NCBI RefSeq assembly: GCF_000686725.1
Contig: NZ_KK366008.1
Location: 262,074 to 326,073, forward strand
Direction: 5' to 3'
DNA length: 64,000 nt
Origin: Clostridium akagii DSM 12554
GTDB lineage: Bacteria; Bacillota; Clostridia; Clostridiales; Clostridiaceae
Notes under the pieces: model-generated
Seen by the model: only the letters and a program-made list of their open reading frames with translations
What the model was told of the DNA's origin: nothing
Databases searched by the model: none
Made by a program: the position numbers and the translations under genes
Shown here: piece after piece, positions 1-8,324 of the stretch
Layout: every line of letters starts with the position of its first letter
Numbering within the stretch: the first letter of the stretch is position 1

Positions 1-688
1 CTAAAGTTCCCTTCATGTCTGCAAAGGTTATTCCCTTATCTACCACTAAACCTTCAACCTGATAAAATATAGGTGAATGTGTTGCATCCGCCGCATCTGA
101 CCTATATACCTTACCTGGTGAGATCATTTTAATTGGCAGTTTTTGGTTAAGCATTGTTCTTATTTGCACTGGTGAAGTTTGAGTTCTAAGTACTATATTG
201 TCATCAATATAAAATGTATCCTGTTCACCTCTAGCAGGGTGATTTTTAGGTATATTGAGCATTTCAAAATTGTACTTATCATACTCTACCTCAGGTCCAT
301 CTTCTACAGTAAATCCCATGGCTAAAAAAATATCCTCAGTTTTTCTCAATGTTATATCTAATGGATTTCTATGTCCAATAATTTGTTTTTTCCCTGGCAT
401 AGAAATATCAATTACTTCATTTTTTAGTTTTTGCTCCGTCTCTATTTGCTTTATTTTATCTAAACCTTCACTAATTATTCCTTCTATTTTTTCTCTTACC
501 TCATTGGCAATTTTGCCTATTTCCGGTCTTTCTTCTTTTGATAGACCTCCCATCCCCCTTAATATTTTAGTTAGTTCACCTTTTTTACCAAGGAATTTTA
601 TCTTTAAGCTTTCAAGTTCTTCCTTACTTACAGCCTCTTTAAGCTCTATCACTGCAGCCTTTTTTATTTCTTCTAACTTTTCTCTCAT
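1..688 (-). CDS. pheS: Phenylalanyl-tRNA synthetase alpha subunit (5' part; runs off the window start)
   Basis: PheS charges tRNA-Phe as part of the cytoplasmic alpha2beta2 synthetase with PheT. Reading the minus strand from the ATG at 688 gives about 229 residues. They start [12 protein letters not shown] (the N-terminal coiled coil that grips the tRNA) and continue into the class II catalytic core, with the conserved stretches [26 protein letters not shown] and [11 protein letters not shown]. An ATG behind a ggagaa ribosome binding site fixes the start. The gene continues past position 1, so the C-terminal third of the catalytic domain and any pheT are outside the window. It lies directly downstream of a Phe T-box, which supports the call. 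No defect is seen in the visible part. Confidence 0.95.
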   Translation of the reverse strand, partial: MREKLEEIKKAAVIELKEAVSKEELESLKIKFLGKKGELTKILRGMGGLSKEERPEIGKIANEVREKIEGIISEGLDKIKQIETEQKLKNEVIDISMPGKKQIIGHRNPLDITLRKTEDIFLAMGFTVEDGPEVEYDKYNFEMLNIPKNHPARGEQDTFYIDDNIVLRTQTSPVQIRTMLNQKLPIKMISPGKVYRSDAADATHSPIFYQVEGLVVDKGITFADMKGTL

Positions 689-741
689 ATAATTTTCTCC
701 TTTTCTTATTAAGTTTTTTTATTTCTCCAATGCTTCTTCAA

Positions 742-962
742 AAAATAAAAAAAGACACTTATCCTCTAAGGGACGGAATCTCCGCGGTACCACCCTAATT
801 GACAATTGTCCTCTTGAAAATATAACGGTTTTAACCGCTGAAAGCTACTATAATTCACTATCAGAACTCTAGAGTGAACTTCAACACATTTTACCTAAAA
901 GACTTTCAGTCCATGGTCTTTTTTCCCTTAAGGCTATTTATGTCTACTCTCTCCATCAACAT
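742..962 (-). promoter_or_regulatory. T-box leader of pheS (specifier UUC, Phe)
   Basis: This is a tRNA-sensing transcription attenuator. The hallmark T-box sequence AGGGTGGTACCGCG is read on the minus strand at about 783-797. It is followed by a hairpin and a run of T at about 745-760 (terminator). Upstream, the Stem I S-turn region AGAGTAGA pairs back near GAAGTTCACTCT. The three bases after GAAG are TTC (876-878), the Phe codon, so uncharged tRNA-Phe should promote readthrough into pheS. A TATAAT -10 box lies at 969-974, putting the transcript start near 962. The layout GAA-N-specifier is the same in the two other T-boxes of this window. Confidence 0.95.
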
Positions 963-1008
963 TTATATATTATACTATCTTTCATTATAATCACTATTAT
1001 AAAAATTT

Positions 1009-1788
1009 TCAACTATTTTTCTGTCTTACTACTTCAAATATCATAATTCCCGCAGCTATACCTACATTTAAAGACTCAGCACTACCAGGCATTGGAATTT
1101 TTACTTTTTCATCAGAAATATTATAAATTTCATCACTTATACCATTTCCTTCATTACCTACAGCTATAATTACTTTTTCATTTAAATTAACTTGATAAAA
1201 ATTTTTATCTGTATCAAGACTACTACATATAAGTTTAAAACCTTTATCTTTTAGCTCATTTACAAATTTTAAATTCTCATCTACAATTATTGGAATTTTA
1301 AAGATAGATCCCATAGTTGATCTTAAGGTTTTTTCATTATAAATATCAACAGTTCCCTTAGTTAAAATCACGCCATTTACACCAGCTGCATTAGCAGTTC
1401 TTATTATGGTACCCACATTACCAGGATCTTGAACCTTATCTAATAGAACATAAAACCCACCAGTAGCATCAATATGTACTTGTTGATTTTTAACAATAGC
1501 AATAATACCCTGTGGCATTTTAGTATCACATAAATCCTTAAATACGGCTTCAGAAACAATTAGCCTATAATCTTCTTCTATTTTAAGATCCGCAAATTTT
1601 TCTTTCACATTTTCGTTTATTATTACATATTCAATCTGGAAGTCAGATTCTATGGCTTCTCTTACAAACCTGTGACCTTCTACAATAAATTTTTTCTGTT
1701 GATCTCTATATTTTCTTTCATGTAACTTTTTAATTTCCTTAATAGTCTTGTTTGTTCTACTTCTTATAACTTCTAACAAATTCACCAA
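1009..1788 (-). CDS. TrmH/SpoU-family RNA 2'-O-methyltransferase
   Basis: A SPOUT-class enzyme predicted to methylate a ribose 2'-OH in rRNA using SAM. The N-terminal about 100 residues resemble the substrate-binding domain of 23S rRNA methylases (KFIVEGHRFVREA). The SpoU domain, from about residue 110, carries all three knot motifs: NVGTIIRTANAAG, VGNEGNGIS and PMPGSAESLNVGIAAGI. The length (259) is normal for the family. The start is uncertain: TTG (1788), GTG (1785) and TTG (1779) are all possible behind gagga. The last fits best with family proteins that begin close to EVIRSRTNK. It lies downstream of rplT and is probably co-transcribed, which fits a ribosome-related role. The exact target nucleotide cannot be read from sequence. 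Confidence 0.88.
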   Translation of the reverse strand: MVNLLEVIRSRTNKTIKEIKKLHERKYRDQQKKFIVEGHRFVREAIESDFQIEYVIINENVKEKFADLKIEEDYRLIVSEAVFKDLCDTKMPQGIIAIVKNQQVHIDATGGFYVLLDKVQDPGNVGTIIRTANAAGVNGVILTKGTVDIYNEKTLRSTMGSIFKIPIIVDENLKFVNELKDKGFKLICSSLDTDKNFYQVNLNEKVIIAVGNEGNGISDEIYNISDEKVKIPMPGSAESLNVGIAAGIMIFEVVRQKNS

Positions 1789-1892
1789 TCCTCATTCTGG
1801 CACTTAAAATAAAATGCGCTAATATACTGACTTGGTATTTTCTTTCAGATACCCTATAATAAAAAAACAGCCATAAGGCTGATCTTTATGTA

Positions 1893-2252
1893 TTAAGCAT
1901 TTACTTGTTTTTTAGCAACTTCTACTAATTCTGTAAAAGCCTTTGGATCATAGATAGCTATTTCTGAAAGCATCTTTCTATTCATATCTATTCCAGCTAA
2001 TTTCATTCCATTCATGAATTTTGAATAAGTGAAATCATTTAATCTAGTAGCTGCGTTTATTCTAGCTATCCACATTTTTCTGAAATCTCTCTTTTTTAAC
2101 TTTCTTCCAATATAAGCACTTCTTAAGGCTCTTATAACACTTTCGTTAGCAGTTTTATATAACTTACTTCTGCCACCGTAATAGCCTTTTGCAAGTTTTA
2201 ATATCTTTTTATGGTTTTTATGAGCATTTACAGCTCTCTTAACTCTTGCCAT
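1893..2252 (-). CDS. rplT: 50S ribosomal protein L20
   Basis: L20 binds 23S rRNA early in large-subunit assembly and, in Firmicutes, represses its own operon by binding the leader RNA. The 119-residue product starts [19 protein letters not shown] and contains the typical [13 protein letters not shown] and [14 protein letters not shown] stretches. The length is standard. It starts 28 bases after rpmI with a good ggagggt ribosome binding site. The expected operon partner infC is present upstream only as a remnant (see 2509-2658), so rpmI-rplT is now the functional unit. Confidence 0.98.
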   Translation of the reverse strand: MARVKRAVNAHKNHKKILKLAKGYYGGRSKLYKTANESVIRALRSAYIGRKLKKRDFRKMWIARINAATRLNDFTYSKFMNGMKLAGIDMNRKMLSEIAIYDPKAFTELVEVAKKQVNA

Positions 2253-2280
2253 TTAAATTAACCCTCCTTGAAATAAAATT

Positions 2281-2478
2281 TTAAAGGTATGGTAATAATG
2301 TCTTCATTGTCTTTTCTTGTGTAGAAGACACATAACCTGTTTTCCTTAAGTTTCTTTTTGTTTTAGCACTCTTTTTTGTTAACATATGGCTTTTAAAAGC
2401 CTTTGATCTTTTTAACTTTCCAGTTCCTGTTAATTTAAATCTCTTAGCAGCAGCTCTTTTTGTTTTCATTTTAGGCAT
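2281..2478 (-). CDS. rpmI: 50S ribosomal protein L35
   Basis: A small, very basic large-subunit protein of 65 residues ([20 protein letters not shown] at the start, with the usual [16 protein letters not shown] core). It sits just before rplT as in nearly all bacteria. A ggggagg ribosome binding site precedes the ATG. Only 30 bases separate it from the stop codon of the infC remnant, which is the normal infC-rpmI spacing and shows that the 3' end of the old infC gene is still in its ancestral place. Confidence 0.98.
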   Translation of the reverse strand: MPKMKTKRAAAKRFKLTGTGKLKRSKAFKSHMLTKKSAKTKRNLRKTGYVSSTQEKTMKTLLPYL

Positions 2479-2508
2479 GTTAGAATTCCTCCCCTCAACT
2501 ATGCTCTT

Positions 2509-2658
2509 TTAGGAGCTAAAACTATCGTCACATTTATTTCTAGCGTACTTAGCTTTTCCGCTATATTATAATTTTCAATAGTTTCACTTGATCTAATTTC
2601 TTTAATTATAATTGTTCCTAATTGCTTCAGTTATTACCCTAAATTCAAAATTAATTGC
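2509..2658 (-). pseudogene. infC: Remnant of infC (translation initiation factor IF3)
   Basis: No intact infC can fit between the leader and rpmI: the interval is about 150 bases, against about 510 for a whole gene. Pieces of IF3 can still be read in order on the minus strand. One frame gives FRVITEAIRNN, similar to the IF3 N-terminus (IN-EEIR-). The next frame gives KEIRSSETIENYNIAEKL, which matches the conserved IF3 stretch VKEIR-S-TIE-HDI--KL. It then jumps to [10 protein letters not shown] and a stop, matching the IF3 C-terminus (-MTIVLAPK). Two large internal deletions plus a frameshift and in-frame stops explain the rest. The homology is my reading by eye; gene order (leader - infC - rpmI - rplT) is established for Firmicutes. 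Confidence 0.8.
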
Positions 2659-2659
2659 A

Positions 2660-2770
2660 TAAGAAAAGGGCAGCAATAATTGCCGCCCCTAATAATAACC
2701 AAAGTTAAAATTTAACCCAACTAGCAAAAGCTGAAAGGTGAGAAACGGCATGTTTCTTCTTGCAATAACT
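2660..2770 (-). promoter_or_regulatory. Ribosomal protein L20-type leader with terminator hairpin
   Basis: The transcript begins just after the promoter at 2771-2799 and contains a structured stretch with GCCGTTTCTCACC, AGCTTTTGCTAGTTGGGTTAAATTTTAACTT in outline. It ends in a strong hairpin at 2668-2688 (gggcggcaat / attgctgccc) followed by TTTTCTTAT. In Firmicutes an L20-binding leader with such an attenuator precedes infC-rpmI-rplT. Here it stands in the right place, so autogenous control by L20 probably persists, acting on rpmI-rplT. Assignment rests on position, hairpin and remembered leader sequence, not on a covariance search. Confidence 0.72.
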
Positions 2771-2799
2771 ATATTACTATTTATTTTGTATATTGTCAA
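2771..2799 (-). promoter_or_regulatory. SigA-type promoter of the L20 leader/rpmI-rplT operon
   Basis: TTGACA (complement of 2794-2799) and TAATAT (complement of 2771-2776) are separated by 17 bases. The site lies immediately downstream of the thrS stop codon and reads into the L20-type leader. Confidence 0.75.
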
Positions 2800-2804
2800 T
2801 AGAA

Positions 2805-4718
2805 TTACAATATATTTATCTTTTCCTTTATTTCAGCTTGTATTCTAGTTACAAAATCTTCTACATTTAAGCTTCCAAGATCCCCTTCTTTTCTACTTCT
2901 TGCAGATATCTTTTCTTCCCTGACTTCATTGTCTCCAATTATAATCATATAAGGAATCTTTTGAAGTTGTGCTTCACGAATTTTATATCCTATTTTTTCA
3001 TTTCTAATATCAACTTCAACTCTTAGTCCCTCTTCTTTTAGCATCCCAACGATTCTATTTGTATATTCAACTTGGCTCTCTGAAATATTCATAACCCTAA
3101 CTTGAACTGGAGCAATCCATGTTGGAAAAGCACCTGCATAATGTTCAATAAGGATTCCAAGAAATCTCTCTATGCTTCCAAATACCACTCTATGAACCAT
3201 TACTGGTCTGTGTTTTTCTCCATCTGCCCCTACATAATTAAGGTCAAATCTTTCAGGCAATTGGAAATCTAGTTGGATTGTTCCACACTGCCATGTTCTT
3301 CCTATACAATCTTTAAGATGAAAGTCTATTTTAGGACCGTAGAAAGCTCCATCTCCTTCGTTTACCTTGTATGGTAGTCCCGCAGCATCTAATGCACTTA
3401 TAAGTCCATTTGTTGCTGTTTCCCAATCTTCATCACTGCCCATAGAATCTTCTGGTCTAGTAGAAAGTTCAACATAATATTCGAAGCCAAAAACCTTATA
3501 GAAGGAATCAATAAGTTTTATTACTCCATGGATTTCTTCAGTAATTTGATCCATAGCTAGGAATATATGTGCATCATCTTGAGTAAAGCTTCTAACTCTC
3601 ATAAGACCTTGAAGTGCTCCAGATTTTTCATGTCTATGAACTATTCCAAGCTCTGCAAGTCTTATTGGTAATTCCTTATATGAATGCATTGCATTTTTAT
3701 AGACAAGTATAGCTCCTGGACAATTCATTGGTTTAATAGCATAATCTGCATCATCGATTTTTGTAAAATACATATTTTCTTTGTAATGATCCCAATGCCC
3801 TGATTGATGCCAAAGATGCTCACTTAGTATCATTGGAGTTTTTATTTCATCATAATCAGCTTTTGCATGAACCTCTCTCCAATAATTCTCAAGAATATTT
3901 CTTATTACCATTCCCTTAGGATGAAAGAATGGAAAGCCTGGTCCTTCTTCATGCATACTAAACAAATCAAGCTCTTTTCCTATCTTTCTGTGATCTCTCT
4001 TTTTAGCCTCTTCAAGCATGTTTAAATATTCGTCAAGTTCAGCTTTTTTAGTATATGCTGTGCCATATATTCTTTGAAGCATTTTATTTTTTTCATTACC
4101 TCTCCAGTATGCCCCTGCAACTGAAAGAAGTTTAATAGCCTTAACCTTACCTGTAGACTCAACATGTGGTCCAGCGCAAAGATCTGTAAATTCACCTTGT
4201 TTATAAAAAGATATAATTTCGTCTTCTGGTAAATCCTTTATAAGTTCTACCTTATAATCCTCATTTTTATCTGCCATAAATTCTATTGCTTCTGCTCTTG
4301 GAAGTTCAAACCTTTCAAGTTTTAAGTTTTCTTTTACAATTTTAACCATTTCTTTTTCTATTTTTCCAAGCATATCTTCTGTTAAAGAAAATTCAGCATC
4401 AAAATCATAGTAAAAGCCGTTGTCTATTGCAGGTCCTATTGCCAGTTTTACATCTGGGTAAAGTCTCTTTACTGCCTGAGCCAATATGTGAGACGCAGTG
4501 TGTCTTAATATCCATCGCCCATCTTCATCTTCAAAAGTCAATATTTCCAGGGTAATATCCTCATTTATCTCCTGCATTAATTCTGCTTTTTTCCCATTAA
4601 CTCTAGCACCTAAGCTTTTTTTATATAATCCTATACTTATAGTTCTAGCAACTTCTCCAACTTTTGTACCTTTTTCTACTTCTAAAACACTACCATCTTT
4701 TAATGTAACTTTTATCAT
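2805..4718 (-). CDS. thrS: Threonyl-tRNA synthetase
   Basis: ThrS charges tRNA-Thr and edits mischarged serine. The 637 residues show, in order: an N-terminal TGS domain (about 1-62), the editing/second additional domain with TASHILAQAV and the metal-type motif DLCAGPH, the class II catalytic core (HPKGMVIRN, MNCPGAILVYK, RHEKSGALQGLMRVRSFTQDDAH, DFHLKDCIGRTWQCGTIQLD) and the C-terminal anticodon-binding domain from about residue 540. The length is standard and all class II motifs look intact. The start ATG has a ggaggaagt site. Expression is controlled by a Thr T-box directly upstream. Confidence 0.98.
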   Translation of the reverse strand: MIKVTLKDGSVLEVEKGTKVGEVARTISIGLYKKSLGARVNGKKAELMQEINEDITLEILTFEDEDGRWILRHTASHILAQAVKRLYPDVKLAIGPAIDNGFYYDFDAEFSLTEDMLGKIEKEMVKIVKENLKLERFELPRAEAIEFMADKNEDYKVELIKDLPEDEIISFYKQGEFTDLCAGPHVESTGKVKAIKLLSVAGAYWRGNEKNKMLQRIYGTAYTKKAELDEYLNMLEEAKKRDHRKIGKELDLFSMHEEGPGFPFFHPKGMVIRNILENYWREVHAKADYDEIKTPMILSEHLWHQSGHWDHYKENMYFTKIDDADYAIKPMNCPGAILVYKNAMHSYKELPIRLAELGIVHRHEKSGALQGLMRVRSFTQDDAHIFLAMDQITEEIHGVIKLIDSFYKVFGFEYYVELSTRPEDSMGSDEDWETATNGLISALDAAGLPYKVNEGDGAFYGPKIDFHLKDCIGRTWQCGTIQLDFQLPERFDLNYVGADGEKHRPVMVHRVVFGSIERFLGILIEHYAGAFPTWIAPVQVRVMNISESQVEYTNRIVGMLKEEGLRVEVDIRNEKIGYKIREAQLQKIPYMIIIGDNEVREEKISARSRKEGDLGSLNVEDFVTRIQAEIKEKINIL

Positions 4719-4741
4719 AATACTTCCTCCTCCTTAAAAAT

Positions 4742-4990
4742 AAAAAAACCCCTCCCAAAACTGGGACGAGTTACTTCGCGATTCCACCCAAATCAATACC
4801 ATACATATACATGTATAATATCCAATTAGTATAATAACGCCTATTAGCGGAATAGACTTACTTAAATTTCAGTCTTCAACTCAAAGGTGGTTTTCAGTAA
4901 ATCTTATTCAGAAAATCTCTCAGCCTAGAATTTTCTTCTCTTAGAACAGTGTTTACTTACTCTTCCCTTTCAATGTTTTTAAATATTATA
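4742..4990 (-). promoter_or_regulatory. T-box leader of thrS (specifier ACC, Thr)
   Basis: The T-box core GGGTGGAATCGCG is read on the minus strand at 4777-4789. It is followed by a hairpin (ctcgtcccagttttgggagggg) and TTTTTTTA. Stem I has AAGAGTAAGTAAA on its 5' side. On the 3' side the specifier region is GAAAACC, with ACC (complement of 4889-4891), a Thr codon, in the same GAA-N-specifier position as in the other T-boxes here. Uncharged tRNA-Thr should allow readthrough to thrS. Confidence 0.95.
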
Positions 4991-4996
4991 TTTTTA

Positions 4997-5025
4997 ATTG
5001 TATGCCACACTCCTTAATATGTCAA
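4997..5025 (-). promoter_or_regulatory. SigA-type promoter of the thrS T-box transcript
   Basis: TTGACA (complement of 5020-5025), a 17-base spacer and TACAAT (complement of 4997-5002). It lies between the ytxC stop codon and the T-box, giving thrS its own transcript. Confidence 0.8.
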
Positions 5026-5035
5026 TATACTAAAT

Positions 5036-5938
5036 TTAATTTTTGATTAAATTTTTCATTAATTCCTTACAACTTTTACAACTATCACAAAAATCTACTC
5101 TTCCCTCAAATACTTTTTTTATTGTTTCTACAAGCTCCTTGTTAGTAAAATAATCTAAGCAATGAATAATCACTTTTTTAGGAGCTAAAGTAATAAGACC
5201 ACTCATAATCAAATCATCTTTTGTTGAACCAGAATTAAATCCTGTTGCATTAATACCCTCTGACATTTTATCTGTTATATCATTTCCATGTCTATCACTT
5301 ATTCTGTACTCCCCGCTTTTACTTGCAAATATATTAACCTCATCTATTTTACACTCTTGAATATCCACAAAATACTTTAATAATTTAATAAACTCATCAT
5401 ATTCTTTTTCTACCATATATTTTTCAATTATTTTATCTACAATACTCTCAAAATCCTCTTCCATCTCTTTAATTCTAAATCTGATATAGCCCTGTATATT
5501 TATTTCATCATTTTCCGAAATAAAATCAGTTATCTTTTTTATAATAGAATTTTTTCTATTTATACAATATACTTCACTTTCATCCTTAATCTTTCCTTCA
5601 CCGAGAAATCCCTTGATACAGAGATTTTTCACTTCAGAAATTTCTTCTTCCTTTAGGAAAAAATAGGTTTCATTTATAAACCCATCTATTTTTTTACTAA
5701 AAAATTCTCTACACAAAAATTTATATATAAGCATACTTAAATACAAATTAAAATTAATCTCTGCTCTCCTAGTGAAATCTCCCTGCCCACAAAATATTTT
5801 TATGAAGTGAGTCGTATTTTCTATAACTTCAGAAATCCCAAGTTTTATTCCTTTTACTTCTAAATTATATTTAATTTCATCGAGTCCTGTTATTATTTCT
5901 TCATTATTGCCACTATAAACAATGCTTTTTAGAAGCAT
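5036..5938 (-). CDS. ytxC: YtxC-like sporulation-associated protein
   Basis: This about 300-residue protein matches the YtxC family by overall character. It begins MLLKSIVYSGNNEEI, has a long helical middle with NFNLYLSMLIYKFLCREFF, and ends in a Cys-rich tail (FCDSCKSC). YtxC stands next to thrS in Bacillus too, and that shared neighbourhood is the strongest support. The family is annotated as a putative sporulation protein; its biochemical role is unknown. A longer reading from 5956 is possible, but aaggagtg sits inside that extension eight bases before the ATG at 5938, so 5938 is the better start. No signal peptide or membrane segment is evident. Confidence 0.75.
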   Translation of the reverse strand: MLLKSIVYSGNNEEIITGLDEIKYNLEVKGIKLGISEVIENTTHFIKIFCGQGDFTRRAEINFNLYLSMLIYKFLCREFFSKKIDGFINETYFFLKEEEISEVKNLCIKGFLGEGKIKDESEVYCINRKNSIIKKITDFISENDEINIQGYIRFRIKEMEEDFESIVDKIIEKYMVEKEYDEFIKLLKYFVDIQECKIDEVNIFASKSGEYRISDRHGNDITDKMSEGINATGFNSGSTKDDLIMSGLITLAPKKVIIHCLDYFTNKELVETIKKVFEGRVDFCDSCKSCKELMKNLIKN

Positions 5939-6078
5939 ATTTCTCACTCCTTTCATAAAATTAGTATGTGTCTAATACTTCTGTATATTCATTATATTTT
6001 AAGTAAATATCGACAAAATCAAAATTAGTATATATTATAGTTATAATATATACTAATAGTTAATAAGAGGTGCTTTAG

Positions 6079-6777
6079 ATGAGAAAAGTATTATTAGATT
6101 ATAGAGTATCAGAATCAGAAAAAGAAATTTTATATAAATATGGCTATGAATCATTAATTATTCCTAAGAGTAAAAGCCTATATTCCGCTGTATGTGGTCA
6201 TCCTGATATGCTCCTACACATTTTGGATAAAAATAATATAATAGTTCATAAAGATATGGATATATCCTTTATAATAACGCTTGAAAATATAGGTTATAAC
6301 GTTATTAAAAGCCAAAATTCCCTTCAATCAAAATATCCTTACGATATATTATTAAATGGATTTAGTATGAATTCATTTTTTTTCCACAATTTGAAATATA
6401 CAGATCCAAAACTGTTATCTCTGCTTAAGTCTAAAAAGCTTTTTCATATTAACCAAGGTTACAGTAAGTGTTCAACAGCCATAATAAGTGCTAACGCAGC
6501 CATGACCAGTGATGTTATGATACACCAGGTTTTATCATCTTGTGGAATTGATGTACTACTTCTACCACCTAAGCACATTGAACTTCCAGGTTTAGATTAT
6601 GGCTTCATTGGCGGATCATGTGGCATATTAGATGAAGGCACAATAGCTTTTTTCGGCAATTTAGATAAATACAAGCACGGAAAAGAAGTTATGTCATTTT
6701 TGATTAAACATGATGTGAAACCATTATATCTTAGAGATAAATCTTTGATAGATAGAGGTACTCTCTTTTGTTTATAG
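6079..6777 (+). CDS. GME-fold-like protein (DUF6873-type), function unknown
   Basis: A 232-residue cytoplasmic protein found in clostridia. Its pattern recalls guanidino-modifying-enzyme (amidinotransferase/dimethylarginase) folds: repeated beta-beta-alpha units, a GHPDMLLH segment near residue 46, and a glycine/cysteine loop GFIGGSCGILDEGTIAFFGNL near residue 175 that could hold a nucleophilic Cys. AAMTSD near residue 137 resembles the acidic loop of such enzymes. It is transcribed alone, divergently from ytxC, with an agaggtg site before the ATG. I recognise the family name only from its general look; no substrate can be inferred. What is seen is an intact ORF with enzyme-like conserved Cys, His and Asp motifs. 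Confidence 0.55.
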   Translation: MRKVLLDYRVSESEKEILYKYGYESLIIPKSKSLYSAVCGHPDMLLHILDKNNIIVHKDMDISFIITLENIGYNVIKSQNSLQSKYPYDILLNGFSMNSFFFHNLKYTDPKLLSLLKSKKLFHINQGYSKCSTAIISANAAMTSDVMIHQVLSSCGIDVLLLPPKHIELPGLDYGFIGGSCGILDEGTIAFFGNLDKYKHGKEVMSFLIKHDVKPLYLRDKSLIDRGTLFCL

Positions 6778-6971
6778 ATAATAAGGCATCATCATTTCGG
6801 CTAGAATTTAATTATACAAAATACACTTATTCATTATTAACATTTTTTGTTTTCTCATAATATAAATTTATGCTTATACCTAAAAGTTACTGGATAAAAT
6901 AATTATGCTAAGTAAATAATAATTAAGAATTCGTAACAGATTATAATTATATAATATTAGGAGAAGTTAAA

Positions 6972-7730
6972 ATGAAAGAAAAGAAAAGACTATTAATATG
7001 TATTTTTAGTACTATTATGCTTATATCCGCATTAAATATAACTGCTGATGCAACAATATCTAAACCGCTCAAAGGTCTAAATACCTATATTGAAGACGCT
7101 AATCATGGTAATAAAGTAATATATTTAACCTTTGATGACGGTCCAAGCGACCCAATAACAGGCAAAGTTCTGGATATTTTGAAGGAAAACAATGTAAAAG
7201 CCACATTTTTTGTCATTGGCAACCAAATACCCGGTCTAGAAGATGTATTACAGAGGACTCACAAAGAAGGTCATAGTATTGGTTTACATACATATACGCA
7301 CAAATTCAAACGAATTTACTCAAGCAGTGATAACTTAGTTAAGGAAATGAATTTGTGCCAAGCCGAAATAAATAACGTAGTAGGTGTATCGCCCAATATA
7401 ATTAGATTTCCTGGGGGTAGTAAGAAGCACTTGAATTATAATCTCTTAAATAGACTCCACAGCAGTAACTTTAAAATATATGATTGGAATATGGAGACTC
7501 TAGATGGTATAAACCCTAAGCTATCTCCTTATAAGATATATAAGGACGCCACCAATAATAGTGAAAATTTATCTACAATTGTTTTACTACTGCATTGTGA
7601 CTATATGCATAAAAACACATGCCTTGCATTGCCTAAAATAATCAAATATTATAAAGACCACGGTTATAAATTTCAGCCTATTACAAATGATACCCCTGAA
7701 CTTTATTTCCCAATAAAAAAAAGCAACTAG
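6972..7730 (+). CDS. Secreted polysaccharide deacetylase (NodB domain)
   Basis: A 252-residue carbohydrate esterase family 4 protein that should remove acetyl groups from a cell-surface glycan, probably peptidoglycan. Residues 1-28 form an N-terminal signal/anchor (KKRLLICIFSTIMLISALNI). The NodB domain follows with YLTFDDGPSD (metal Asp pair), HSIGLHTYTH (metal His), RFPGGSKKH, YDWN and LLLHCD. The RFPGGS-KH motif differs from the common RxPYG form and is shared with the paralogue at 60078-60803. A ggagaag site precedes the ATG. It is a monocistronic gene followed by small AT-rich DNA and a terminator near 7868. Confidence 0.88.
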   Translation: MKEKKRLLICIFSTIMLISALNITADATISKPLKGLNTYIEDANHGNKVIYLTFDDGPSDPITGKVLDILKENNVKATFFVIGNQIPGLEDVLQRTHKEGHSIGLHTYTHKFKRIYSSSDNLVKEMNLCQAEINNVVGVSPNIIRFPGGSKKHLNYNLLNRLHSSNFKIYDWNMETLDGINPKLSPYKIYKDATNNSENLSTIVLLLHCDYMHKNTCLALPKIIKYYKDHGYKFQPITNDTPELYFPIKKSN

Positions 7731-7867
7731 AGATTCACTCTTAAGTTGCTTTAACATATATTTAAAGGGGGTAATCTTTAAATGCTATATTTATATAGTA
7801 CCTCTTATTTATGTACGTCTCTTGTCAATATTAAATACTAAGTGTAAATAATTAATAAATATCAAAT

Positions 7868-7905
7868 AAAAGTAGCCTGCACTTTTTATAGTGTAGACTA
7901 CTTTT
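7868..7905 (-). terminator. Terminator of the tRNA cluster (possibly bidirectional)
   Basis: The stem is aaaagtagtctacact / agtgcaggctactttt (one mismatch) with a short A/T loop. A T-rich tail lies on the minus strand after the tRNA-Cys gene, and T-rich flanks on the plus strand could also stop the 6972-7730 deacetylase transcript. Apart from this hairpin nothing is recognisable in 7731-7937. Confidence 0.75.
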
Positions 7906-7937
7906 AAATTTCTTATTACCTTGCCACTGCTTCTTTA

Positions 7938-8011
<74 letters not shown>

Positions 8012-8016
8012 ATTTT

Positions 8017-8091
8017 TGGAGCGGAAGACGAGATTCGAACTCGCGACGTTCACCTTGGCAAGGTGACGCTCTACCACTGAGCCACTCCCGC
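8017..8091 (-). tRNA. tRNA-Gly (anticodon GCC)
   Basis: The acceptor arms are GCGGGAG and CTTCCGC (one G-T pair) with T-CCA encoded. The anticodon loop TTGCCAA carries GCC, and the T-loop is GTTCGAATC. It is separated from tRNA-Cys by five bases. Confidence 0.97.
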
Positions 8092-8098
8092 AATGTTT

Positions 8099-8174
<76 letters not shown>

Positions 8175-8236
8175 ACATATGTTCTTTTAACAGATTATTA
8201 CTTCTAAACTTTGACCAGTGAACCTAATTTGAAAAT

Positions 8237-8313
8237 TGGCGACCTGGAAGGGGATCGAACCCTCGACCTCCGGCGTGACAGGCCGGCACTCTAACCAGCT
8301 GAGCTACCAGGTC
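8237..8313 (-). tRNA. tRNA-Asp (anticodon GTC)
   Basis: The acceptor arms are GACCTGG and CCAGGTC with GCCA encoded. The anticodon loop CTGTCAC carries GTC, and the T-loop is GTTCGATCC. A 62-base spacer separates it from tRNA-Phe, longer than the other gaps in the cluster. Confidence 0.97.
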
Positions 8314-8324
8314 AATTATAATAT

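Noticed and set aside
255-692. Plus-strand open frame over pheS
   Set aside because: It is the antisense shadow of pheS, which reads perfectly on the minus strand.
7731-7937. Short open frame after the deacetylase gene near 7780
   Set aside because: Only about 20 codons, with no conserved partner; more likely part of the 3' UTR before the terminator.
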